DNA of 64,000 nucleotides from Streptomyces sp. BV286 (lineage in GTDB: Bacteria > Actinomycetota > Actinomycetes > Streptomycetales > Streptomycetaceae), in NCBI RefSeq assembly GCF_019090165.1, contig NZ_JAHRIB010000141.1, forward strand, positions 186,001 through 250,000, given 5' to 3'. Below are positions 25,052 to 32,302 of this stretch, piece after piece (the first letter of the stretch is position 1; the number at the start of each line of letters is the position of its first letter). The position numbers and the translations under genes are program-made. The notes beneath the pieces are model-generated. The model was not told the origin of the DNA, did no database searches, and worked only from the letters and a program-made list of their open reading frames with translations.

Positions 25052-26688
25052 AGGTCGCGGAGGCCGTCGGCCGGGCGCTGTGCTCTGCCGGGGTCGGTCA
25101 CGTCTTCGGCGTCGTCGGATCGGGCAACTTCCATCTGACCAACGCCATGGTCGCGGCGGGCGCGCGCTTCGTCGCCGCGCGCCATGAAGGCGGTGCGGCC
25201 ACGATGGCCGACGCCTACGCGCGCACGAGCGGCACCCTGGCCGCCCTGAGCGTCCATCAGGGCCCGGGCCTGACGAACGCCATGACGGGTGTCGCCGAAG
25301 CGGCCAAGAGCCGCACTCCGCTGCTGGTGCTCGCCGCCGAGGTGACCGAGCCCCGGTCCAACTTCCACATCGACCAGGAGGCGCTGGCGCGAGCGGTGGG
25401 CGCGGTCCCGCTGCGGATCACCTCGGCCGAACTCGCGGTGGGGCAGGCCCGCGCCGCGGTGGAACGAGCCCTGCACGAGCGGCGCACCGTACTGCTCAAC
25501 CTTCCCCTGGGCGTACAGGCCCTGGACCTGCCCGAAGGCTTCCCGGCGCAGGCCGGGCCGCCGTCGGAACGGCCGGCGGTCGAGCCGTCGGCGGACGACG
25601 TGGCGGCGCTGGTGCGGGTGCTCGAACGGGCGCGGCGGCCGGTGTTCGTCGCCGGCCGTGGATCACGTTCGCCGGGTGGACGGGCCGCTCTCGAAGCTCT
25701 CGCCGAACGCCACGGGGCGCTGCTGGCGACTTCGGCCGTGGCGCGTGGTCTGTTCCACGGCAGTCCGTGGTCGCTCGACGTGTCCGGAGGGTTCTCGTCG
25801 CCGCTGGCGGCCGAACTGATCGGGGCCGCGGACGTGATCGTCGGCTGGGGCTGCGCCCTGAACATGTGGACGACGCGGCACGGCCGCCTGATCGGTGCGG
25901 GCACGACCGTGGTGCAGGTCGACGACGACGCGTCGGCGCTCGGTGCGCATCGCGAGGCAGGGGTCGAGGTCACCGGTGACGTGGAACGCACCGCGCGGCG
26001 TGCGCTGGAGGCGGGCGGTGAGCCGCGGCAGGGCTACCGGACCGCCGGCACGGCTGAGGCCATCGCCGCGCGTGTGCGCTGGCGGGACGTCCCGTACGAC
26101 GACATGAGCACCCGCGAGAGGATCGACCCGCGAACGCTGAGCATCGCGCTCGACGAGCTCCTTCCCGCGGAGCGTGTCATCGGCGTGGACTCGGGCAACT
26201 TCATGGGCTATCCGAGCATGTTCCTGTCGGTGCCGGACGAGAACGGCCTGTGCTTCACCCAGGCGTTCCAGTCGATCGGCCTGGGACTGGCGACCGCGAT
26301 CGGCGCGGCCCTGGCGCGGCCGGACCGGCTCGCCGTGGCGGCGCTCGGGGACGGCGGAGCCATGATGGGCGCCGCGGAACTGGACACGGTGCGCAGGCTC
26401 GGACTGCCGATGGTCGTGATCGTCTACAACGACGACGCCTACGGCGCTGAGGTGCACCACTTCGGTCCGGACGGATATCCGCTCGCGACGGTCGAGTTCC
26501 CGCCGACGGACATCGCCGCGGTGGCCCGGGGCCACGGCTTCGAAGCGGTGACCGTGCGGACCCGGGCCGATCTGCGGGCCGTCGAGGACTGGCTCGCCGG
26601 GCCGCGGTCCGCGCCCCTGCTCATCGACGCGAAGGTCGTCGCGGACCGGGGAGCCTGGTGGCTGGAGGAGGCGTTCCGCGGGCATTGA
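25048..26688 (+). CDS. Thiamine-diphosphate-dependent enzyme, acetolactate synthase/decarboxylase-like
   Basis: 546 residues from GTG 25048, overlapping the cyclase stop by four bases. Three ThDP-enzyme domains: PYR domain with the activating glutamate (RHEGGAATMADAYAR, Glu47), a central domain, and the PP domain with GDGG (434-437) ...YNDDAYG, the metal/ThDP motif. The FAD-site signs of true acetolactate synthase are not obvious, so benzoylformate decarboxylase, oxalyl-CoA decarboxylase-like or carboligase functions are possible. Forms a two-gene operon with the cyclase and ends at a terminator. Confidence 0.9.
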   Translation: MKVAEAVGRALCSAGVGHVFGVVGSGNFHLTNAMVAAGARFVAARHEGGAATMADAYARTSGTLAALSVHQGPGLTNAMTGVAEAAKSRTPLLVLAAEVTEPRSNFHIDQEALARAVGAVPLRITSAELAVGQARAAVERALHERRTVLLNLPLGVQALDLPEGFPAQAGPPSERPAVEPSADDVAALVRVLERARRPVFVAGRGSRSPGGRAALEALAERHGALLATSAVARGLFHGSPWSLDVSGGFSSPLAAELIGAADVIVGWGCALNMWTTRHGRLIGAGTTVVQVDDDASALGAHREAGVEVTGDVERTARRALEAGGEPRQGYRTAGTAEAIAARVRWRDVPYDDMSTRERIDPRTLSIALDELLPAERVIGVDSGNFMGYPSMFLSVPDENGLCFTQAFQSIGLGLATAIGAALARPDRLAVAALGDGGAMMGAAELDTVRRLGLPMVVIVYNDDAYGAEVHHFGPDGYPLATVEFPPTDIAAVARGHGFEAVTVRTRADLRAVEDWLAGPRSAPLLIDAKVVADRGAWWLEEAFRGH

Positions 26689-26702
26689 GCAGGAGCACAC
26701 GG

Positions 26703-26735
26703 CCGCACCCCCGCACCGGTTGTGCGGGGGTGCGG
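26703..26735. terminator. Bidirectional terminator hairpin
   Basis: Perfect 14-bp stem (CCGCACCCCCGCAC / GTGCGGGGGTGCGG) with a 5-base CGGTT loop, between the stop of the ThDP enzyme and the convergent dehydrogenase stop at 26767. Confidence 0.85.
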
Positions 26736-26766
26736 GGTGCGGCCGTGCAGGAACTTCGCGAGCCGT

Positions 26767-27666
26767 TCAGCTGTCGGGTGTGCCGGTCGGACGTGCGCCG
26801 CCGGTCCGGGCTTCCAGCGCGCGCAGTACGGCCACCATGTCCTCGCCACCGTGGCCCTGCTCGACGGTCTCGGCGAAGAGGGTGTGGCAGATGTCGAGGA
26901 GCGGGGAGGCGAGGCCCGCCTTGCGGGCGGCTTCGGCGATGAGCCGGTTGGTCTTCAGGACGTCCGCGGCGGCGGCCTGGACGGTGAAGTCGCGGGCGAG
27001 CAGTTTCGGCGCCTTCGTCCGGGACACGGCGCTGGCCATGGGGCTCGCCTCCAGCACCTCCCCGAGCAGACGCCGGTCGAGGCCGTGCCGGTCGGCGAAG
27101 TGGAACGCCTCGGCCAGCCCTGTCACCAGCGTGATCAGGAACAGGTTCACGGAGAGTTTCATCAGCAGCGCGTCCGGCACCGGCCCGCAGGTGAACGTCT
27201 GCCGGCACATGGGGGCGAGCAGGGGCCGTACGGCTTCCACGGCGGCGGAGTCACCCGACAGCATCCCCACCAGCTCGCCCTGTTCGGCCGGTACCCGCGA
27301 GCCGGAGACCGGGGCCTCCACGTACCGGCCGCCCATGGCTCTGATGTCGTCCTGAAGACCGGCGGAGTACTCGGGCGAGGTCGTGCCCATGTGGACGACG
27401 GTGTGATCCGCGACGTGTGCGGCGAAGTCGGGGGTGCCGCGTCGGAGGACCGTGTCGATCGCCCTCTCGTCAGCCAGCATGAGGATCACCGTGCCGGCTC
27501 TGTCGAAGACCTCGGCGGGGTTCGCCGCGACCTCGGCTCCGGCGGCACGCAGGGGCTCGCACCGGCCGGGGGTGCGGTTCCACACGACGAGGGGCGTCCC
27601 GGCGCGGCCGAGGTTGAGCGCCATGGGCTGTCCCATGACTCCGAGACCGACGAATCCCACGTACAC
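26767..27666 (-). CDS. NAD(P)-dependent beta-hydroxyacid dehydrogenase/imine-reductase-like protein
   Basis: 299 residues from GTG 27666 (AAGGTGG about 6 bases ahead). Rossmann opening VGFVGLGVMGQPMALNL, then VWNRTPGRCEPL, where Arg favours NADP. The substrate loop SGSRVPAEQGELVGMLSG and the catalytic-Lys region ALLMKLSVNLF fit the 6-phosphogluconate/3-hydroxyisobutyrate dehydrogenase superfamily. Homologues include succinic semialdehyde reductases. It is transcribed divergently from a TetR regulator, with paired operators in between, and is the probable regulated target. Confidence 0.92.
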   Translation of the reverse strand: MYVGFVGLGVMGQPMALNLGRAGTPLVVWNRTPGRCEPLRAAGAEVAANPAEVFDRAGTVILMLADERAIDTVLRRGTPDFAAHVADHTVVHMGTTSPEYSAGLQDDIRAMGGRYVEAPVSGSRVPAEQGELVGMLSGDSAAVEAVRPLLAPMCRQTFTCGPVPDALLMKLSVNLFLITLVTGLAEAFHFADRHGLDRRLLGEVLEASPMASAVSRTKAPKLLARDFTVQAAAADVLKTNRLIAEAARKAGLASPLLDICHTLFAETVEQGHGGEDMVAVLRALEARTGGARPTGTPDS

Positions 27667-27743
27667 GCTGTACCACCTTGCCCGGACTCGGACTCGGACC
27701 CGGACCAGGACTGGGCCGCGGTTGAGGTCGGTCGGGTGACCGA

Positions 27744-27788
27744 CTATGACAGCGGTCATAGTAGCTGCCCCTATGACGGCGGTCATAG
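27744..27788. promoter_or_regulatory. Paired TetR operators
   Basis: Two copies of the palindrome CTATGAC-N4-GTCATAG, at 27744-27761 and 27771-27788, with perfect 7-bp arms and 27-bp spacing. They sit between the dehydrogenase start (27666) and the TetR start (27832), so one regulator could close both promoters. Confidence 0.9.
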
Positions 27789-27831
27789 GGTGGTGTGGCG
27801 GGAAGTTCCCGGACGGCGGTGGAGGTCGAGG

Positions 27832-28437
27832 ATGGCAGCGGCAGAGACGTCCGGGCACGGGCCGCGCGAACGGATGGTCTTCAGCGCGGCCCAGCTCATC
27901 CGGCGTGACGGGGTGACGTCCACGGGGATGCGCGAGGTCGCCACGTACGCGAAGGCGCCGCGGGGGTCCCTGCAGCATTACTTCCCCGGCGGCAAGGAAC
28001 AGCTCGTCAACGAGGCCGTGGGCTGGGCGGGACGGTACGCGGGCAAACGCGTCGCCCGTTTTCTGGCCGCGCTGCCCGATCCGGCGCCGAGCGAACTGTT
28101 CGCGGCGATGGTGCGTCAGTGGACCGAGGAGTTCGAGACCGACGGGTTCGACCGTGGCTGTCCCGTGGTCGCTGCCACGGTCGACTGCGCGGAGTCCGTC
28201 GAGTCCACGCGGGAGGCCGTAGCTGCCGCGTTCGCCGCCTGGACCGGTCCGGTGGCCGGTGCGCTGACGGACATGGGCGTGCCCGAAGAGCGGGCCGCCG
28301 CGCTCGCCACGCTCATGATCAGTGCCCTGGAGGGGGCGATCCTCATCGCCCGGGCCGAGCGGGACGTGCGCGCGCTGACAACCGTTGCCGCAGAACTCGG
28401 TCCCGTCCTCGACGCGGCGGTGAGAACGAACGGCTGA
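27832..28437 (+). CDS. TetR-family transcriptional repressor
   Basis: 201 residues from ATG 27832 with GGAGG ahead. N-terminal HTH: FSAAQLIRRDGVTSTGMREVA, then APRGSLQHYFPGGKEQLVNEA, which matches the LmrA/YxaF-like group. The C-terminal ligand domain includes RGCPVVAATVD, also typical of that group, which often governs detoxification genes. Divergent from the dehydrogenase with two palindromes in the gap. The ligand is unknown. Confidence 0.93.
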   Translation: MAAAETSGHGPRERMVFSAAQLIRRDGVTSTGMREVATYAKAPRGSLQHYFPGGKEQLVNEAVGWAGRYAGKRVARFLAALPDPAPSELFAAMVRQWTEEFETDGFDRGCPVVAATVDCAESVESTREAVAAAFAAWTGPVAGALTDMGVPEERAAALATLMISALEGAILIARAERDVRALTTVAAELGPVLDAAVRTNG

Positions 28438-28548
28438 CCTTTGGGGAGGCGCCGCGGCCGACAAGGTGACCGACCATCGTGCCGTCCGCGAGGTTGCACA
28501 GGGGGAGCCGCGGATCCTCGCGAGTGCCGCCCCCGCCCCCCCCCGCGA

Positions 28549-28569
28549 CCGCTACCGCTGCGGTAGCGG
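28549..28569 (-). terminator. Hairpin overlapping a stop codon
   Basis: CCGCTACCG / CGGTAGCGG with a 3-base loop; the stem contains the TAG stop of the 179-residue membrane protein gene. A C/G homopolymer run follows on the left. Possible terminator for that gene and for the convergent TetR gene. Confidence 0.5.
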
Positions 28570-29091
28570 GCGCCGGGCCCGGTCGGCGGTCGTCAGGGCC
28601 GCGTCCATGGCGCGCAGCCGACGGTTCTGGCTGGTGCTGTTCGCGATGCTCCAGCCGAGGAAGACCACGGTGAACAGCGCGAAGCCGATGGTCTGGCGGG
28701 TTCCCGAGGTCAGGGCCGTCAGCACCGTCACGGAACAGAAGAGGGCAGCGAGGAAGACCAGCGCCGCCACACGGTGACGCGTACGGTGCAGGCGCTGGTC
28801 GACCAGGCCGCGCATGGCCTCGCGCTGTGCCGGGTCGACGGGAACGTCACCCTTGCGCAGTTTCCGGTCCAGCACGACGAGACTGTCCGTGCTGCCGGCG
28901 GCACGCTTCTCCTTGCGTCGTGCGACGAGGACGACGGCGATGCCTCCGGTCGACATGAGGGCCGTACGCGCCACGACCGAGGCCGCCGACGAGCCCGGGA
29001 ACAGGAGCATGACCAAGGCGCTGGCGCACAGGATCGACAGCGCGAACTGCAGCCACAGGTGTTTGCCGAGAAAGGCGTTGACGCGTTCCAT
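28552..29091 (-). CDS. Hypothetical four-helix membrane protein
   Basis: 179 residues from ATG 29091, with GGAG 9 bases upstream. Two hydrophobic hairpins (about 13-32 and 38-57, then 108-130 and 135-155) flank a charged central loop (RRKEKRAAG..VLDRKLRKGDVPVDPAQREAM). I do not recognise the family. It lies 23 bp downstream of another small membrane protein gene on the same strand, so the two are probably co-transcribed. Role unknown. Confidence 0.7.
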   Translation of the reverse strand: MERVNAFLGKHLWLQFALSILCASALVMLLFPGSSAASVVARTALMSTGGIAVVLVARRKEKRAAGSTDSLVVLDRKLRKGDVPVDPAQREAMRGLVDQRLHRTRHRVAALVFLAALFCSVTVLTALTSGTRQTIGFALFTVVFLGWSIANSTSQNRRLRAMDAALTTADRARRPLPQR

Positions 29092-29114
29092 GCTCTGTCA
29101 CTCCTGCCCTTCGG

Positions 29115-29378
29115 TCAGAGTCGGGTCCGCCGGCGGACCGCCGTGAGGCGCAAGGTCAGGGCGACGGCGAGGAGGACCCAGGCCACTGCGCTGTAGACCC
29201 AGTTGCCGGTTCCGCTCACGGCGCCGTAGGCGCTCCACACGGCCCACAGGGCCAGGACGGTGAACAGCGCGGTCCATGCGATGTCCAGGAGCCGGACGCG
29301 CAGTTGCCCGCGCTGCTTGGTGCCGCGTTCGAGGGTGCCCAGCTCGGACGGCTGCGGTGTGCTGTCTCGCGGTGTCAC
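29115..29378 (-). CDS. Hypothetical two-helix small membrane protein
   Basis: 87 residues from GTG 29378, supported by AAAGGGAG upstream. Two membrane segments (IAWTALFTVLALWAVWSAYG, WVYSAVAWVLLAVALTLRL) with a basic end (TAVRRRTRL). Family unknown. First gene of a probable two-gene unit of membrane proteins. Its upstream region holds a 23-bp tandem repeat, and the 259-bp gap to the MOSC gene contains nothing else that I can identify. Confidence 0.65.
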   Translation of the reverse strand: MTPRDSTPQPSELGTLERGTKQRGQLRVRLLDIAWTALFTVLALWAVWSAYGAVSGTGNWVYSAVAWVLLAVALTLRLTAVRRRTRL

Positions 29379-29415
29379 GACTCGTCTCCCTTTCCACCCG
29401 TGCCCGCACTTCCAT

Positions 29416-29461
29416 GCGTGCTCGTACGGTGATTCCGCGCGTGCTTGTACGGTGATTCCGC
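29416..29461. repeat. 23-bp tandem duplication in divergent promoter region
   Basis: Two adjacent 23-bp units, 29416-29438 and 29439-29461, differing at one base. Each contains GTACGGTGATTCCGC. They lie between a small membrane protein gene and the divergent MOSC gene and could be duplicated regulator sites. Confidence 0.9.
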
Positions 29462-29637
29462 GTACCCCGCGTTGTGTGCAGCAACCGGTCAAAGTGTCGA
29501 CGGCAAACGGAAGTTCGGGCTCCGGGCCGCTCGGTGAGCCGTCCGACGCGGTACCACCGGGACGCGGGTCTCCCGGCACCGGCTTCCTGAGCCCGACAGG
29601 TTCGAGGAAGTACGGGGCAAGAGGAGTGGACATCGCG

Positions 29638-30180
29638 ATGGCGCAGGTCACGGCTGTGAGCCGGAACAGGACGTATTCCTTCGGCAAGCCGAACCGTACG
29701 AGCATCACACTGATCGCCGGCCTCGGAGTCGAGGACGACGTCCATGCGGGGGAGACCATCAAGCACCAGTTCCGCATGACGTACGAACCGGATCTGCCCA
29801 ACCTGCGCCAGGTGCACCTCATGCACGAGGAACTCTTCGACGAGCTGGCCGCCAAGGGTTTCACCGTCACCGCCGGTCAGCTCGGCGAGAACGTCTCCAC
29901 GCGGGGGATCGACCTGCTCGGCCTGCCCACCGGCGCGCTGCTGCACCTCGGCGAGGAGGCTGTCGTCGAGGTGACGGGCCTGCGCAACCCGTGCTCGAAG
30001 ATCGACATGTTCCAGCGGGGCCTGCTGAAGGAGGTCTTCGAACTCGACGCCACGACAGGTGACTTCGCGTTCAAGTCCGGGATCATGAGCGTGGTCCGGA
30101 CAGGGGGAACCGTCCGGCCCGGTGACACTGTCGGCGTCGAACTTCCCACCGGGCCGCACCGCCCGCTGGAGCGTGTCTAG
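29638..30180 (+). CDS. MOSC domain protein
   Basis: 180 residues from ATG 29638, with AGAGGAG about 11 bases ahead. Follows the MOSC (MoCo sulfurase C-terminal) fold: GVEDDVHAGETIKH, QVHLMHEELFDEL, GENVSTRGIDL and the conserved Cys in TGLRNPCSKIDMF, which is thought to carry sulfur in this family. These proteins act in sulfur transfer or molybdopterin chemistry, often in detoxification (YiiM/YcbX relatives). It is far from the molybdenum oxidoreductase at 50389-54196, so a direct link is speculative. Confidence 0.92.
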   Translation: MAQVTAVSRNRTYSFGKPNRTSITLIAGLGVEDDVHAGETIKHQFRMTYEPDLPNLRQVHLMHEELFDELAAKGFTVTAGQLGENVSTRGIDLLGLPTGALLHLGEEAVVEVTGLRNPCSKIDMFQRGLLKEVFELDATTGDFAFKSGIMSVVRTGGTVRPGDTVGVELPTGPHRPLERV

Positions 30181-30201
30181 CACTCCTGCCGTGGACGGCG
30201 A

Positions 30202-30250
30202 AGGGGCCGGTGGCCCGCCGGGCGACGAACCCGGCGGGCCACCGGCCCCT
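30202..30250. terminator. Bidirectional terminator with 21-bp perfect stem
   Basis: Inverted arms 30202-30222 and 30230-30250 are perfectly complementary, with a 7-base CGACGAA loop. Lies between the MOSC stop (30180) and the convergent GNAT stop (30266). Confidence 0.92.
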
Positions 30251-30265
30251 CGTGGGCGCAGGGAC

Positions 30266-30805
30266 CTACCGCTGCGTCAGATCCGCCTCGGTCGCCCGGA
30301 ACCGGTGCAGGCCCTCCTCGGAAGCGACCCGTTGGAAACCGGCCTTCTCCAGCACGCGGACCGAGGACGGGTTGGACGGCTCCACGGAGGCGTGCACGGT
30401 GTGCACCTCTGCCGCGGTGAGCGCGAACTCCGTCAGGGCGCGGGTGGCCTCGGAGGCGTAACCGCGGCCGCGCCGGGTGGCCACGATCCCGTAGCCGATC
30501 TCGATCTCGCCGTCGGCGGGCGGCCAGAACAGGCCGATCGAGCCGACCACCAGCCCGCTCTCGCGCTCGACGACCTGCCGGTGACCGAACGCGCCGAGCC
30601 ACTCCTGGTGCTCCGCGAAGAGACCGACGATCACCCGGTCGCCTTCCGCGGGGAAGTCCTCGGCCCAGTGGGGCAGTCGGCCGCTCCGCAGGACGGCATC
30701 GGCCTCGGCGGTGGACCACGACCTCAGGACGAGGCGGTCGGTGACGAGCTGATCCGCGTCGGTCGACGAGAAGGAGGATGAGGAGGAAGAGAGAGAAGAA
30801 GACAC
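30266..30805 (-). CDS. GNAT-family N-acetyltransferase (RimJ/RimL type)
   Basis: 179 residues from GTG 30805 with AGGAG 7 bases upstream. A Ser-rich N-terminus (SSSLSSSSSSFSS) precedes the GNAT fold: LVTDRLVLRSWSTAEAD, the acetyl-CoA pyrophosphate loop RRGRGYASEA, and SVRVLEKAGFQRV. This arrangement matches RimJ/RimL-like acetyltransferases acting on protein N-termini or small amines. Monocistronic. The Ser run is unusual but in frame with good codon use. Confidence 0.92.
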   Translation of the reverse strand: MSSSLSSSSSSFSSTDADQLVTDRLVLRSWSTAEADAVLRSGRLPHWAEDFPAEGDRVIVGLFAEHQEWLGAFGHRQVVERESGLVVGSIGLFWPPADGEIEIGYGIVATRRGRGYASEATRALTEFALTAAEVHTVHASVEPSNPSSVRVLEKAGFQRVASEEGLHRFRATEADLTQR

Positions 30806-30999
30806 GTGACACTCCTGGTCGTTCGTGCGACCCGGCCCACGCTCAACGGCGCACGGACCGGACAAGGGCATGCGGAACACGGCCGACGGCAGCCATATTC
30901 ATCAACCTCCCCTGTCACACGGTGATCACGAGACCTTCGCGCAGCCGACGCTAGTCATGACTCCACGGGCCCGGCAACCTCATTTCGCGCCCCCTCGGC

Positions 31000-31380
31000 T
31001 CAGGTGCGCACGAACAGACAGAAGGGGTGGCCCGCGGGGTCGAACAGGACCCGGACGTCGTCCTGGGGCTGTACGTCGGCCAGGGTCGCGCCCAGGGCGG
31101 TGGCGCGCGTGACCGCCGCCGGCAGGTCGTCCACCTGGATGTCCACATGAAGCATCATCTGCTGCTCCTCCGCAGTGGACGGCCACCGCGGACGGACGAA
31201 TCGCGGCTCGGTCTGGAAGGACAGGCCCGCTCCGCCGCCCGGCGGGACGAGCCTCACCCAGTCGGGCTCGTCCTCCTCCGCGGGCCAGCCGAACAGGCCC
31301 TGGTAGAACGTCGCCAACTCCCGGGCATCCGGTGCGTCGAGCACCGTCGAGGACAGTGTGAAGTTCGGGGGCGTTTTCAT
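31000..31380 (-). CDS. VOC superfamily protein
   Basis: 126 residues from ATG 31380 (MKTPPNFTLSSTVLDAPD). The paired VOC modules are recognisable: ELATFYQGLFGWP, then LHVDIQVDDLPAAVTRATALGA and VLFDPAGHPFCLFV at the end. The absence of some metal residues suggests binding rather than catalysis, similar to bleomycin-resistance-like proteins. Stands alone; the 179-bp gap on its right contains no gene that I can support. Confidence 0.9.
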   Translation of the reverse strand: MKTPPNFTLSSTVLDAPDARELATFYQGLFGWPAEEDEPDWVRLVPPGGGAGLSFQTEPRFVRPRWPSTAEEQQMMLHVDIQVDDLPAAVTRATALGATLADVQPQDDVRVLFDPAGHPFCLFVRT

Positions 31381-31559
31381 GTCGTCACGACTACCCGCCC
31401 TGCCTCGGGTGACAACGGACGCGAACCGTCGACATCGCGAACGCCGGCCGCGAGCCGTCCGACCCACGACGCGCACTTCGCGCGGGCGTCACCCGGCGCA
31501 CCGGACATCAGCACACAACGGCGCCGACACGCCGGGCTGTCACGGCCCGGGAAGCAGCA

Positions 31560-32102
31560 TCACGCCCGCAGGGCGAGTCCCTGCTGCTCCAGCGTCTCCG
31601 ACAGGATGCGGACGGCCTTCGGGCCGACGCCGTGGAGCGCCAGAAGTTCGGATTTCGTGTGCTGCGCCACCAGTTCGAGCGTGGTCAGACCCGCGCCGAG
31701 GAGCGCCTGCGTGGCCGGCCTGCCGATTCCGGCGGGCAGGTCGCCGTCGGGATCGCCGGCCGAGGACTCCGCGGCGGCGAGTGCCGCCGCGAGCCGCTTG
31801 GGGGCGCGGCTGGACCACGACGCGCGGACCAGGGCGTTGAGGTCCTTGCCGTCGATGTCGGCCAGCGGAACGCGGAAGCCGATCCGGGTGCCTGCCAGGA
31901 CCAGGAGTTCGCCGGTCGGGTGCGCGGCCGCGGCGGCGGCGGCGGCCGCGTCGTGCGGCAGACGCAGCCGCACATGGCCGTCGTCGTCCATGGAGACGAA
32001 GCCTCTGCCCCGGACCGAGAAGGCGACCCTGCCGTAGCGGGCTCCCTCTTCGACCTCCGGGAGGGCGAGCGCGGACTTGCGCAGGTGGGCCAGGACAGTC
32101 AT
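31560..32102 (-). CDS. MmcQ/YjbR DNA-binding-like domain fused to helix-hairpin-helix domain
   Basis: 180 residues from ATG 32102. Residues 1-100 match the MmcQ/YjbR fold (MTVLAHLRKSALALPEVEEG, GKDLNALVRASW). Residues about 120-175 are a helix-hairpin-helix module (IGRPATQALLGAGLTTLELVAQHTKSELLALHGVGPKAVRIL) like those in RNA polymerase alpha C-terminal domains or helicases. An Ala run (nine in a row) splits the first domain. The fusion implies nucleic acid binding. No operon partner. Confidence 0.88.
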   Translation of the reverse strand: MTVLAHLRKSALALPEVEEGARYGRVAFSVRGRGFVSMDDDGHVRLRLPHDAAAAAAAAAHPTGELLVLAGTRIGFRVPLADIDGKDLNALVRASWSSRAPKRLAAALAAAESSAGDPDGDLPAGIGRPATQALLGAGLTTLELVAQHTKSELLALHGVGPKAVRILSETLEQQGLALRA

Positions 32103-32302
32103 GGGCCGAGTCTTGCACGCGCTCACCGGCGCCCGCCCGGCGTTGAAGTGAGTCGCGCTGAGAGGCATGGACGCCTCCGGGCCCCCGCGCCTGCCGGAAT
32201 TGTGCACTTTATCTGTTTAACATGCGGTGATCCACTTCCTGTGGCCCTGCCGCACGTAGCTCGTGGGTCCCCTTGTGCCATCAACCGCGAGAGGAGGCCG
32301 CC

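Noticed and set aside
28526..28546. Poly-C tract as phase-variable switch
   Set aside because: It lies in the gap after both convergent genes, outside coding and promoter sequence, so no switching role is evident.
32205..32250. PHO box upstream of phoD
   Set aside because: The 11-base units GTTTAACATGC and GGTGATCCACT only faintly resemble the GTTCACC repeats, so I could not support a call.
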